Below, one piece after another: positions 33,657-44,414 of a stretch of 64,000 bases of DNA (positions are counted from its first letter, which is position 1; every line of letters begins with the position of its first letter). Both the position numbers and the translations under genes were made by a program. A model generated the notes under the pieces. The model worked only from the letters and a program-made list of their open reading frames with translations, did no database searches and was not told the DNA's origin. Source of the DNA: Cytospora piceicola (Eukaryota > Ascomycota > Sordariomycetes > Diaporthales > Cytosporaceae); contig JALQBC010000009.1 of the NCBI GenBank assembly GCA_023375675.1, positions 992,001-1,056,000 of the forward strand, in the 5' to 3' direction.

Positions 33657-34721
33657 ATGCGACTCCTCAACCCCCTTTCTGCCGCCCTCGCCCTCCTGAC
33701 CCTCTCAGCAGAGGCCAAACCTCGCGATGCCATCCTGCTCTCCCAGGTACCCAACCACCCACAGCCCAACCCCAACCCCCCCCCTCCCCAAGCACCCTCA
33801 CCGCGCCATCCCTCACATCCATACTAACCCCCCAAACAACAGGTCGAGTCCCTGACCCTCCGCGGAGACCGCCAGACCACCCACCGCCGCGTCCCCGCCG
33901 CGCCCCAGCTGAAGTGCATCTCCGCCCCGGCCCTCTGCGCCCGGCACAGGGTCGACGTCATGCGCTGCGACAACAGGGGCGCGGGCTACGACGGCGAGGA
34001 CATACAGTGGACGTGCAGCGCCCAGCTGCCCGCCGAGCTCAAGCTCGGGTCCACCGACGTCGCCTGCGAGGGCTACGCCTCGCCCGACGACCCCTACGTC
34101 CTCAAGGGCAGCTGCGGCGTCGAGTACCGCGTCGCCCTGACTCCCGAGGGCGAGGAGAGGTGGCCCGAGCTGGCCGGCGGTGGCGGGGAGGGAGGGGGCG
34201 GCGGGGCGGCGGCGGCGGACTGGTCGGTCTATGCCTTCTGGGTCATCTTCATCTCTATCCTGGGGTACATCCTGTACGGCATCTTCATGGGGGCCCAGGC
34301 TGGCGACAACGAGCACCGCAGGCACCGCGCAGGCGACAACTACTATGGCGGTGGCGGTGGCGGTGGAGGTCCAGGCGGTGGGGATGATGGTTGGGGCGAC
34401 GATCCGCCACCTCCGTATCCAGGTACGAACAACAACAACAGGAAGAACCAGTCCAAGCGATCAGGAGGGGGCACTGGACAGCAGCAAGGCTGGCGGCCTG
34501 ATGGGTGGAGTGCCTCAGTTGGTGCTGCGGTTGGAGCAGCTGCGGGCTACGGCGCTGGAAGGATGGGCAATAACAGTAGCAGAGCCAGCCGCGGTGGGAA
34601 TAACTATGGGAGTACCTGGGGTGGCGACAATGGGGGAGAGGGTTCGTCGAGATCCAACTCCTCGACATCGAGCAGTTCTCGATATGAAAGCACGGGCTTT
34701 GGCTCGACGAGTCGACGTTGA
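33657..34721 (+). CDS. SARAF: SARAF-family store-operated calcium-entry regulatory protein (ER membrane)
   Basis: Exons 33657-33746 and 33843-34721 (96-bp C-rich intron, phase 0) give 322 aa. The protein starts with a signal peptide (MRLLNPLSAALALLTLSAEA) and then DAILLSQVESLTLRGDRQTT, the hallmark start of the SARAF/TMEM66 lumenal domain. Conserved Cys-containing segments follow (PQLKCISAPALCARH, RCDNRGAGYDGEDIQWTC, KGSCGVEYR). One membrane helix (WSVYAFWVIFISILGYILYGIF, ~157-178) leads into a Gly/Ser/Asn-rich cytosolic tail with a PPPPY motif at 218-222. In animals SARAF inactivates STIM/Orai calcium entry from the ER membrane; in fungi, which I understand lack canonical STIM and Orai, the partner is unknown. 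The PPxY motif could recruit a WW-domain ubiquitin ligase (Rsp5 type). Lumenal-domain codons are extremely G/C-rich. Confidence 0.9.
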
Positions 34722-35213
34722 TAGGTTGGTAATTCCTGACGAAATACCGATTGATGCAAACTCTGGCGATGACGAGCTACATGAAGCAAACGCCACCTGA
34801 GAGAACAGAAAGATCTGAGAATAATAAATACCCCACTCAATCGCAGAAACCATTCACGAAATTGCAAGCAACAAATGTATGCACCGATCCAGGCTGTCTG
34901 CCACCAGGCTTGCAAAGACTGCGGTATATCTTAACTCATCGATTATTCTATGGGCATTTGCATGCCGCCGTAACGGCCCTCAGGAGTATCTATCAGGATC
35001 TCGCCGTTCGATATCCACTCACTGTACCCTGAACAATCAAAGTTTGGCCCGAGACGCCTGTTCATTCCTGCTTCTCCTTGGGGTATTTGTTCTTTATCTG
35101 CACAAAGTAAAAGTACACATGGTTTCCAATCCAAACGCGTTCCAGGGATGTACAACGTAGCCTCGAAGCACCTGCCCGGTGGACCGCCGGCTTCGCAAGT
35201 GTCATTATGTCCA
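34722..35213. other. Convergent intergenic spacer
   Basis: 492 bp between the SARAF and BRE1 stop codons. It contains aataata (34820) and similar AT-rich words that may be poly(A) signals. No gene is seen. Confidence 0.6.
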
Positions 35214-37933
35214 TCAGTTGGACAGATAGATTTGCACGATGTCCGGACGGTCATAGGCCCTGCTACAGGTGGGGCATTTTCTCAGACGGTTGGTCAGACG
35301 TGCCTCCGCACACTCCTTGCAGAAGAAATGGTTGCACGTCTTGAGCATGCAGTCCTTGGGATTGTTCTGGCAGACGGAACAAAGGGCAATTCTCTGGACA
35401 ACTTGTCAGCTATCGATCCATCGAGCAAACAAAACAGGGTACAACTTACTCTCAGAACATCTTCCTCTTCCGAAACCTTGCCCAGAGCCTTCTTCTTCCA
35501 GGTATCCCGGTCTTTCTGCACGTGTTCCAGCCGCACTTTCAAGCGCTCAGCATCCGTCTCATGGCGGTTGGCTTGTTCCAGCTTGTCCACTGCCACCGTA
35601 TCCTTGGTCTTGACCAGGTTTTGGAGCTCAGTGATTTGCGACTTGACATGCTCAGACCGCTTGATAGCTTCATTGCTCGAAACCTTGAGTCCTCGGTTCT
35701 CTTCCATCGTGGCGGTGTTGGATCGCTGCAGGTCCGTAAGTTGCTTCTCCAGGTTGCTCACGAGTGTGCGGGCTTGTGTATCGTGCTCCTTCAAGGACGC
35801 AATGATCTCCGAACTTTTTCCGTTCTGTTGTCGCAGAGTCCTGATCTCGTTGTTACGGATGTCCGCATCCTTGCGCGCTGCGAAATACTTCTGATCGGCC
35901 TTGCTCTTCTCTTGAGTGAGAATTGCTATCCGCTCTTCCGCCGCATTTTGATCCATGACCTTCTTTTGGGAGATTGCCACAGACCGCCTGTAAGCCTTCT
36001 CCATGGATGGAAGTTCCTGGACGATCGACTTGAAATCCTTCTCCAACTTCAGGAACTTCGCCCGCAGCTCCTCTATCGGGATCGTTTCCAGATCTGGGCG
36101 AGGGTCGGACATGGTCGCATCTGCGCTTGGACGAAGTCGCTCAACCTCCATCTCCAGAGCGGTAATGCGATCGTCCTTGGCACCGACCAACTCCTTCAAA
36201 TTCTCGAAAGATGATCGCTCCTGCTCCTGACTAGCCTTCAAGATGCCCTTCTCCGCAAGCAGCTCATCTCTTTGTGACCGCACACGTGTCAGGTCCGCCT
36301 CTTTCGATTGAATCTGCTCCTCAAGCTCCGAGGTGACGTCCTGGGCCTCGTGTTCCAGCTGGCTGCGGAAGGATGTCCGTTCCGCCTGTAACCTTTCAGC
36401 TTCGTGGCGAAGCTGCTTGTTAGTAGCCTCAAGATCGTTGATTCTCTTGATTAGGTCTTCGTTCTGATTCTTAAAGGCCTTGAAAACATCCGTCCGCACA
36501 AAATCTTCGTCCGTGACGCTATCTCGTCGGATTTTGAGAGACGAGTTCTCCTCCTTCAGAGACTTGATCTCAGAAATTGCCGAATCAAGCTGCTCCTTTT
36601 GCTTGGTCAGCTCCGCAATAGTCTCTTTATATTTCAGTTGCAAGCCTTCGTCATGGCCATTCGTCTCGCGACTTTCGTTGCCGGTCTCTTTGCCATTCTC
36701 TCCCGCATTGGATGCTGAACGGCTGGTCGAGCTTGCAAAAGCCTGCTGCTCCAGCTTTTGTACTTGGGCACTCTTGGCCCTGTCCAACCTCTTCTCGGCC
36801 TTGACAACGCGCAGCATGGCAGCATCAAGGTTTACAGAGAGCTCTTCCTTCTTTTGGGCGAGCCCTTCCAACTGTACCTTGTACTCTTTCTGCGTAGCCA
36901 AGAGATATTTGATTTTCGATTCCATTTCGGCAAGCTCTGGCTTGACATCACCCCGTTGGCCAGCGAGTCGGTCAAACAGCGGCTTGATGATCGATTGGAT
37001 TGCGTTTCCTTTGTCGGCCAAATGGGTTTGGAAGAATTGGCTGTCCTCGAAGCCGAGCCCGGTCGACAATGAGAGACCTGCGGTAAAGTTCCAGTCACTG
37101 ACGAATCAACAAGAAACACAAGATTGGGAGGAAAGCGTACCTTCACCCTCGAACTTGTCGGTAAATTGGTTTTCAGCGAGTAATTGGACTTCTTGCAAGA
37201 GCTTCTCTATGTCAGAACTAGTCAGGCGAAGGTGGGGGTAATGACGGCGCGTCTCACCTGAAGCCACCATGCGTCGATGATTCTCATATGGTCGTCATAA
37301 TGCTCGTATTTGTTTCGTAGATCATCGAGACGAGTTTCCAGTTGTGCTTTCTCTCTTTTGTACTCAAGCATCTGACGGTATATCGCATCCTTTTGAAATG
37401 CCTGATAGCCAAACTGTCAGCATATATGTCTGTCGAAAAGCGTCGTGCGGATGGAAGGATGGGGTGTAGCGACCATTCAGGGTAGGGAGGAGGATGCCAG
37501 CGGGTAGTTGAAGGGGCATTGAACAACCTGACAGCTCGACATGCTGCAGCCAGCAAGCCATGCATTAGCACTGAACAGGTGAGCAAAGTCCCACGGTTGC
37601 CTAGGGGCGCAGAGGACGGGCAGACCGTGATTTCCACCCTGGGCAGACCAGATGCTCGAAACAGCAATGACCCAAAGGCCTTTGAAGATGCGGAAGAGGG
37701 AAGAGGTGCGGTGGTGACAAAGGAAGTTCAGGTTGCGGGTTACCCACCTCGATCCAAGCCTCGTCGCCCATGTCCACAGTATGGTCACGCGACTTGCTGC
37801 TGCCATTGACCTGGTGTCGCTTGCTAGGAGGAGCAAGATCCTCAGAGCTGTTGATAGCGGGTCTCTTCCTGTCCTCCATCTTGACGACAGGGGAAGTAGG
37901 GAGAGCGGCTGAAGGAGAAGTGGCAATAGGCAT
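35214..37933 (-). CDS. bre1: Bre1 E3 ubiquitin ligase for histone H2B
   Basis: Five exons on the minus strand: 37748-37933, 37258-37401, 37141-37204, 35450-37077 and 35214-35393, giving 733 aa. The N-terminus ([22 protein letters not shown]) carries a basic NLS-like patch and the next exon has [18 protein letters not shown] and RIIDAWWLQ, both typical of fungal Bre1. A coiled coil fills most of exon 4. The C-terminal RING is C3HC4: CSVC, then CNHFFCKEC and CPTC. Bre1 with Rad6 monoubiquitinates H2B, which promotes H3K4 and H3K79 methylation during transcription. Intron 1 is 346 bp; the other introns are 53-63 bp. Acceptors of exons 3 and 5 were chosen to keep the frame (…WWLQ-KLLQEV; …[12 protein letters not shown]) and could be off by a few bases. 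Confidence 0.92.
37402..37747 (-). other. Long first intron of bre1
   Basis: A 346-bp intron bounded by GTGGGT and ATCAG. It is four to six times longer than the other introns of the window. I see no internal exon that would keep the frame. Confidence 0.7.
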
Positions 37934-38653
37934 TAAGAAGTCGAGAAGTCGTCAGGACAAGCTGGAGAAGGGCGAGCTGCGGTAAATCAGAAAAGAAGTC
38001 CAGAAATACAAGGCATGGATTCCAGAGATCTCCTAGAACCAGGCAATGACCTGGATGGAGCAGTTGTGATGGTCATCAAAGGGAAGGTAGCGTATGGTGG
38101 TGACAGTTGACAGAAGTTGGTTGAAGATGGAGTTTTTACGAAGTCGCCAAGTTCTTCCAAAGGCGGCTCGGAACACAGGGAGTTTCCTCAACCAGGCTAC
38201 GGTACACCACACTACCTGACTATTAGGTAGATACCTAGGTACTTACTGGTACTGCGAGCTAGTACCAATCCATCCAGGAGCAGCAGGTGGCAGCTTATCT
38301 CAGCCCCACTACCTGGGTATCTAGTGTAGGTAGTTAACCTACCCAGGCTGCCAGGCTGCCCAGGCCCTGCTACTGTTACAGTGGGGCCCACCCTTCAACC
38401 GTGCTTAAGCCTTGACACCCCACTAAAAGTCACGTAGAGTCCGCTGCACTTTTCTCTACCTAGATTCTACTTTGTTTGGATATCATCCATCTCTTCGACC
38501 AAACAGAACCTCGAAACTCCAAAACCCCCTGCGATTCCATTCCTTGAAGAAGCGCTTCTTGAAGATCTGCCCCATGCCATGACGAACCGACCATCGAGTC
38601 ATTGCGAACAGAGATTCCTGCAAGACGGAGGTTAAAGTTGAGACTGCGTAAAG
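37934..38653. promoter_or_regulatory. Divergent promoter region bre1/bdp1
   Basis: 720 bp separate the two start codons. The middle (38218-38350) is packed with tacctaggta, ggtac and ggtag motifs, then ccaggctgccaggctgccc. On the BDP1 side, an ATG at 38579 opens an 18-codon upstream ORF ending with TAA at 38635, and a two-codon ORF (ATG CCA TGA) starts at 38574. Confidence 0.5.
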
Positions 38654-40795
38654 ATGAGTTCCATGTTGAAGAAAGGCACCGGCGCCTTCAAGCCCAGGGC
38701 GCCAATCGCGAGACGACGGCCTGCTGCGCCAGCTGCAGCTGCTCCACAGATCACAGACGAGCCGACACCGACAGATTCACCGCCAACAACAACACCTGCT
38801 CAGGAGTCAACTCCAGATGCGTCCCCACCTGTTGTCGCAACCTCGTCAACCACTACCGCAGAGCCGAGCCCTACCGTCGAGACGACCAAGAGCCCCGAGT
38901 CAAGACCTGCCGCGTCAGTGAATGATGGTTCAGTTATAACCAAGACCAAGGAAACTGTTACTTCCATAAGCGATAATGCGCTGCCGGCTGCCACTACGGG
39001 CAAGGTAACCCCTCCCGAGGCTTCGGCTGAGCCAGCTGCAACCACCAAAGGCCCCTTGGCACCATCAGAGAAGCAGCCTGCCCCCATACAAGATTCGACA
39101 GATGCCGCCGCGCCAGCCAGTACGACGGACACCACAGCGAAATCTAAGGTCACCCCCGCACAGGCAAAACCAAGCCGACCTACAGCATTCGCAAAGCCGA
39201 AACCGATCGCTGAGACTACAGAGCCTGTGGCACCTTCCGCCCGCCCAGCAGAGATCATACCGGCACCATCTGGAAGCGAAGTTCCGACACCGACCACTGA
39301 AAACGGGGAAGGGTCCTCGGCGCCTGCTGTGCCGGCAGCTGCTGCGCCGAAGAAGCCTAGGAAAGCCCCAGCCAAGCCCAGAAAGCGGAAGGCAGCTACG
39401 GCAACAGGCGAGAGCGAGGCTGAGACTGGCGCGGAGACAGAGGCCCCACCTAAAAAGAAGAGGGCACCGAGGAAGAAGAAGGATGTGGCTACCACCGACG
39501 GCGAGGATGGCGGGACCCAAGCGAGTGGCGCGGAGAACGGAGAGCCTGCAGCCCCGAAGAAGAAGAGGGCGCCAAGGAAGAAGAAGGTGGCGGCAGATCC
39601 TGCCACAACCGACGCGGAGGCCGGCGGACGAGAGGCAGGCCATTCTGGTGATGAGGGAGAGGAGGCAGAGGCGGCAAAGAAGTTCCAGGCCCGACGAAAG
39701 CGATCCGTGACGCCCGAGGACGCGGAGCAGCAGACGGTCGACCACGAGCAGATGGTCATGGGCGACCTGACGAGGGACCTGAGGATCGGCGCCAAGTTCA
39801 GCAAGTACGACGAGCTGCGCGAGAGGATCCGCAAGAAGCGCGCCCGCCAGCGGCTCATCAAGCTGGGGAAGCTCCAGCCGGGGGAGGAGATGCCGGAGGG
39901 CGAGGAGGGCGGCGGCGACGGCTCCGAGCCCGGGACGCCGGGCCCCGCGGACCCGTCCAAGACCAAGCAGCCCGCGCCCAAGCCGGTGCCGGTCGCCGAC
40001 GAGGGGCCGTCCGACGTGGGGATGCCGCGGCTGGTGATGAGGGACGGGCAGCTGACGCTGGACGAGGGCACGACGCAGTACGACCGGCACGCGGCGGCGG
40101 ACGCGGCGCGCGGCGTGGTGTTCGAGCAGGAGGAGGACGAGTTCACGACGGCGGTGACGCAGGCGACGTACATGCGGCGGCAGCCGCAGGGCAACTTCTG
40201 GACCGACGAGGACACGGTCAAGTTCTACCACGGGCTGCGCATGTTCGGCACCGACTTCAACACCATCTCCAAGATGTTCGGCGGCGCCAAGAACCGCCGC
40301 CAGGTCAAGCTCAAGTTCAACCGCGAGGAGAGGGCCAACCCCGTCGCCGTCAACAAGTGCATCATCGGCGAGAAGGTCGTCCCCATGGCCCTCGACGCCG
40401 TGGACGGCGCGGACGACCTCGAGGACTCCAAGGCCATCACCGACGAGCTCGACCGGCTCAAGGAGGAGCAGGAGGCCGAGACCAGGCGCCAGGAGGAGGA
40501 CAAGGCCGCCGAGAACCAGCGCAGGAGGGACGAGCTGTTCGGCAAGAGGAAGGGCGACAAGGCGTCCCGCGACGACTTCGACGACAAGGAGGACGGGGGG
40601 GCCAACGGCGGGGCGGGCACCGCCGCGAAGGAGGGCTCTGCCCACGCTAGTGCCATGTACGGCGTCGGCACGGACCCCGACGTCATTGACGAGACCGACC
40701 TGTACCCAGCGAGAGGCAAAGGCCGGGGTCGTGGTGGTAGGGGCAGGCGCGGTGGGAAATCGGCGCCGATGTTTGCCGGCGGTATCGGTGCTTGA
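38654..40795 (+). CDS. bdp1: TFIIIB subunit B'' (Bdp1), Pol III initiation factor
   Basis: A single exon of 713 codons with ATG at 38654. Residues 1-~350 are disordered, Pro/Thr/Ala-rich with basic patches. KKKRAPRKKK occurs twice, 35 residues apart, as part of an imperfect tandem duplication (39452-39661). The conserved core begins about residue 365 (MVMGDLTRDLRIGAKFSKYDEL, RIRKKRARQRL) and includes the extended SANT/Myb domain at 513-561 (GNFWTDEDTVKFYHGLRMFG, then DFNTISKMFGGAKNRRQVKLKF), the signature of Bdp1. An acidic/Glu-rich coiled coil and a GRGRGGRGRRGG tail follow. Bdp1 joins TBP and Brf1 on tRNA and 5S gene promoters and opens DNA for RNA polymerase III. Third positions switch to almost pure G/C from about 39700. 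Confidence 0.93.
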   Translation: MSSMLKKGTGAFKPRAPIARRRPAAPAAAAPQITDEPTPTDSPPTTTPAQESTPDASPPVVATSSTTTAEPSPTVETTKSPESRPAASVNDGSVITKTKETVTSISDNALPAATTGKVTPPEASAEPAATTKGPLAPSEKQPAPIQDSTDAAAPASTTDTTAKSKVTPAQAKPSRPTAFAKPKPIAETTEPVAPSARPAEIIPAPSGSEVPTPTTENGEGSSAPAVPAAAAPKKPRKAPAKPRKRKAATATGESEAETGAETEAPPKKKRAPRKKKDVATTDGEDGGTQASGAENGEPAAPKKKRAPRKKKVAADPATTDAEAGGREAGHSGDEGEEAEAAKKFQARRKRSVTPEDAEQQTVDHEQMVMGDLTRDLRIGAKFSKYDELRERIRKKRARQRLIKLGKLQPGEEMPEGEEGGGDGSEPGTPGPADPSKTKQPAPKPVPVADEGPSDVGMPRLVMRDGQLTLDEGTTQYDRHAAADAARGVVFEQEEDEFTTAVTQATYMRRQPQGNFWTDEDTVKFYHGLRMFGTDFNTISKMFGGAKNRRQVKLKFNREERANPVAVNKCIIGEKVVPMALDAVDGADDLEDSKAITDELDRLKEEQEAETRRQEEDKAAENQRRRDELFGKRKGDKASRDDFDDKEDGGANGGAGTAAKEGSAHASAMYGVGTDPDVIDETDLYPARGKGRGRGGRGRRGGKSAPMFAGGIGA

Positions 40796-41567
40796 GTCCG
40801 ACAAGCCTCTCGTTGGCTTGGGGTTTTCCGGTTCAGCTCCTTTGATTTTTGAGCACACACATACATACAAATACGGCACACGGCGCGGACTATGATACCC
40901 GGCCTGATGGATGCTTTTTTTGCGGTCGCCGGCGTCAGGACCTTATTGAGACGGTTCATGGATTTGGTCAAGGGTTTACGTTGCTTTACAGAACAGAGTT
41001 TCATGCCCCTAGGCAATTAGTTGGCAGTGATCTGGAAGTTATAGACCTTTCTTGTATGAATACATATGCACATAGGCGATGTTGAACCTTGGCATATCAA
41101 AAGGATGAATTCAAAAGCAAACCAAATTGAGGGAGGTCTTCCATGTTTAATCTCGCCTGACTACCAGATGCAGTCTGGTCCAACTTGGTCGTCACATTCG
41201 TCTTTTCGTGCAAGTCCATCCACCGGTCCACTTCAGACCAATAAGCACCCTGTTCTTGTAAAAGCGTGACAAGCGTTCCTGAAACCGACTTGTCGGGGAG
41301 ACCGATCAGATTGATATAAAAAAGAGGAGCGTCTCATAGCGAGGCTTGCCGACCAGGGGTTCTCTCACGTAAACATCCTGCGATCTCAGCCGCTCGCAAG
41401 ACTGCCTGCTTGCCAGTCTTGTTTGCCCCTCAAAAGTAGAGAATATGCAATAGCTATCCTGCCAAACTCGCACCATTCCCAACGCCAAAATCCAGATTTC
41501 TCCAGCATCTTAGCTCGTCCCTCTGGCCTGTTGAACACTGGGTCAAGCCTTCTCCTGAATGAGATAT
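40796..41567. other. Convergent intergenic spacer
   Basis: 772 bp between the BDP1 and RAD23 stop codons. I find no gene, repeat or structured element. Confidence 0.6.
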
Positions 41568-43233
41568 CTACTGTGCGGGAGGCTCGTCGTCGTCGGGCTG
41601 ATCAAACAAGAAGTTGGCAGCAAGCTCCTCGTTCTTGTCGCAGGCGAAGTAGGCCTGGATAGCCTGGTCACGGTCGAAGCCGAGGCGGCACAGCTGTTCA
41701 TTGTTAGCCTCCAAAAAACTACTCACAGTCTCATGTTATCTTGTGGTGTATACGTACTCGCTCAATGGCATCCCGCTCCTCCTCGGTCACGGCAATGGCC
41801 TGGGCTCCAGGGGGCAAGGGAGCGTCATCGTCAGCATCCTCGCCAAGGAGGCTAAGGAACTGCTCGGGGTTCTGGGCGATCAGCTGGGCAAGCTGAGGGT
41901 TGCTGGCACCCAACTGTTGCAGAATGGGTTCCAACATCTGAGGCTGCTGTTGAACAACCTGACGCAGCTGCTGGAACTGGGCGTTGTGTCGCAAGAAGTC
42001 CAGGTTGCCGAGTCCCTGGCCACCAGCAGCGGCGGCGGCAACGGCGGCGGCGGCAGCTGAAGATCCACGAGCACCGGCACCGGCTCCGGCAGCACCACCA
42101 GAGCCACCACGTCCCTGTTGTGCAGCAAGGTCGAACAAGTTCACACCGGAGGGGTCCTCGCCTCCGGCAGCTGGGGCAGCGGCGGGCTGGGCGGCAGCAG
42201 CGGGCTGGGCAGCTGGTGCGGCCGGCCGTTGCTCTTGTTGCAGGTTCTCCGGAATTCCCTGGTTATTCGTCAGCCATCCATTGCCACCCTGTAGCTAGTC
42301 ATCGGCGTTCAAGCTCACGTTCAAAAGGTACTCGACAGCGCGGTCTGGGTTGTAGAAGGCAGCGCGCATCGCGGCATCAATCTGGCTGCGCTCAAAGCCC
42401 ATGGCCTCCATGTTCGCGATGGCCTCGGCGCGCTGGTCGCCCAGAGCTAGGGCATTGGGGTCGTTGAAAGTCGCATCGGCGCTACGGTCGGCGGGGGTAG
42501 GTGTGGCGGGAACTGCGGCGGGCGCTGGAGCCGCGGCGGGCGGGGCGGCAGAGGGGGCGGGTGTCGATGCAGAGGCAGCTGGTGCAGGAGTCACAGGCGC
42601 AGCGGATGAAGAAGAGGCAGCAGCCTTGGGCTCGGCTTTAGGCTGTGATTCTGTAAGCAGACTGTCTGGTAGCTGTCCGTGACTAGTAGTGGGCACTGAC
42701 CTTGTTCACGACGCATACGACAAAGCCCTTCTCCTCGATCTTGTAAGACTCGACGGTGTCCTCATCCTTCAAGATCTTGCCTATCGTTCGGTCAGTATGG
42801 ATTTTGCGCCGTACCCCATGGCATAACAACATCTATATCACGTACCAGCGTGAATCAGCTTCTGGAGTTTGGGCTCCCATCCCTTCTCCTCAGAGATCTT
42901 TTGCTTGACAGTAGAGATCTAGATGGTGAGTCAGTCCCGCTTGAGCTCGGTCGTGTTGATGGAAAGCGAAGGCGCGTGCAAAGAGTAGCAGAGGTGTGGG
43001 CCGCTGCATCGGAAAGTGGATTTGGCATACCAGGTCATTCGGCTCGCACTCGATGACGAACTTCTGCTGCTTGAGGTCCTGTGATAGAAAACGGCGAGGG
43101 TTAGCTAAATGTACTACTACGGTTGCGCAATGGCAGCAAGCAAAAGGCTGGATGGGGGAAGGGGTGCAAGAAGCATTTCGCAAAGCTGGAGCTCAGGTGC
43201 CCGCATCTGACGTACCTTGAAAGTAACCTTCAT
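41568..43233 (-). CDS. rad23: Rad23 ubiquitin receptor / nucleotide-excision-repair protein
   Basis: Seven exons on the minus strand: 43216-43233, 43031-43078, 42846-42918, 42701-42780, 42319-42642, 41758-42258 and 41568-41693, giving 389 aa. An N-terminal ubiquitin-like domain spans ~1-73 ([16 protein letters not shown], then [12 protein letters not shown] and [20 protein letters not shown]). UBA1 is ~140-182 ([37 protein letters not shown]). The XPC/Rad4-binding domain is ~264-322 ([39 protein letters not shown]) and UBA2 is ~344-386 ([30 protein letters not shown]). Linkers are Ala/Pro-rich. Rad23 carries ubiquitinated proteins to the proteasome and stabilises Rad4 in DNA-damage recognition. 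The first exon is only 18 bp; a 5' cluster of short introns is usual for this gene. All junctions restore the family consensus. Confidence 0.95.
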
Positions 43234-44414
43234 GTTGGGCAACGGGGTTGCAGCTTGTGGACTGCGGTAGCTTTACGGTGTAGGTTGATGCTTGGTGATG
43301 GCCCAGAATGCTGAATATTTCTGGGAAGGAGGGTATTGGGGAAGGAGGAGGGAGGCTCTGTTATGTTCGGAAAGTGTAAATAACAAAGTGGGTGATGTCG
43401 AAGAGGGAGGGAAGAGTATGGGTAGGAAAGAAAGAAAGTTGAAGTCAGAGAGCGCTGATGCTGTGGGGTTGACTGGGTCGTGAGGCAACGGCAGCGGCAG
43501 CGGCAGTGCTCTGGGCACACCTGGGCACGCACCTGGGCACGTACCTGGGCGCCTAGGCTGGGCAGGCAGTCAAGATGTGGGGCATCTTAGACGTGGCTGA
43601 TGGGTGCCTTGAGAAACATTCAGAAGGCTGCGTGCGAATCAGTGAAGAGTCTTATCAGTATCAGATTAAAGATCGCGAACCACCATTCAACGTTTCACCT
43701 AACCCACCACCACCATACACTCCCTTTTTTCAACCTCAAACCTCCATTAGTACAGGTGATGCAGGAAGAGTCTGGTACTTGATCCAACACTGCTACTTCG
43801 CGGATCAATTAAATCGCCTTGTCTTCAACTTGATGCCCCTCATTTCCTTCCTTTCGTCAATCATCTTTACTGAGGCAGCAGACAACTTTCAATTCTCTGT
43901 GTATATGTTCATGTCTCGAACATACATGCAATTGAATGATTGAGTCGTGATACTTTGATCTTGTTTTTCATTGATTTGTTCTCTTTTTCTTTCTCATGTA
44001 CGTGGTCAGAAAACATCGTCATCACCCAAGAATTGGCACTCTTGACTTCCCCTCCCTTCTCTTCTTCTCTTATCTTTCCTTACTATATACTTAGTACTCG
44101 ACAGCCCCTTCCAGACACAGTCTTGTCTGAACTACATGAACGCCTCGCTGAAGAAGTCAAAGAAAATCAGATGTTGGTATATCCCACATAGTCAAGCTCA
44201 TCGCACCCAAACCTGCTCCGCAAGTCCATGACGTCTCCTGTTCCCTCTGTACTTCTTTACTCTCTCGTGGACCGAGCTTCCCTTCCTAGCCAATATCCAG
44301 CCGTCCGAGACCCATCATTGGAACAGCATAAATGGAAAAGAAGAAGAAAAAAACGTTGAAATCGTGATGTGACACGCCATTCTCGGTTGTCACCTGGTCG
44401 AGGCTACTCGAGCC
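43234..44414. other. Intergenic spacer with short G/C-rich repeats
   Basis: RAD23 promoter side and 3' flank of the membrane-protein gene. It has a (GGCAGC)n run at ~43485-43508 followed by four ACCTGGGCAC-type units (43511-43552), then AT-richer sequence. A 122-codon frame at 43575-43943 has no recognisable features and is not called. Confidence 0.55.
43511..43552. repeat. ACCTGGGCAC-type tandem repeat
   Basis: About four units of ctgggcac(a/g)c / acctgggc, 12-13 bp apart, end in gcctaggc. The same word appears at 2228-2246 (cacctgggcacctgg). Confidence 0.7.

Noticed and set aside
39065..40879. 604-codon open frame antisense to bdp1
   Set aside because: It lies opposite a secure Bdp1 SANT-domain gene in a patch where G/C third positions remove stop codons from other frames; the translation is Arg/Leu/Val/Ala repeats without family features.
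42295..42320. Early stop after UBA1 in rad23 (VSLNADD then TAG) as a truncated Rad23
   Set aside because: It lies in a standard 60-bp intron (GTGAGC...CAG); splicing restores [12 protein letters not shown] and the downstream XPC-binding and UBA2 domains.
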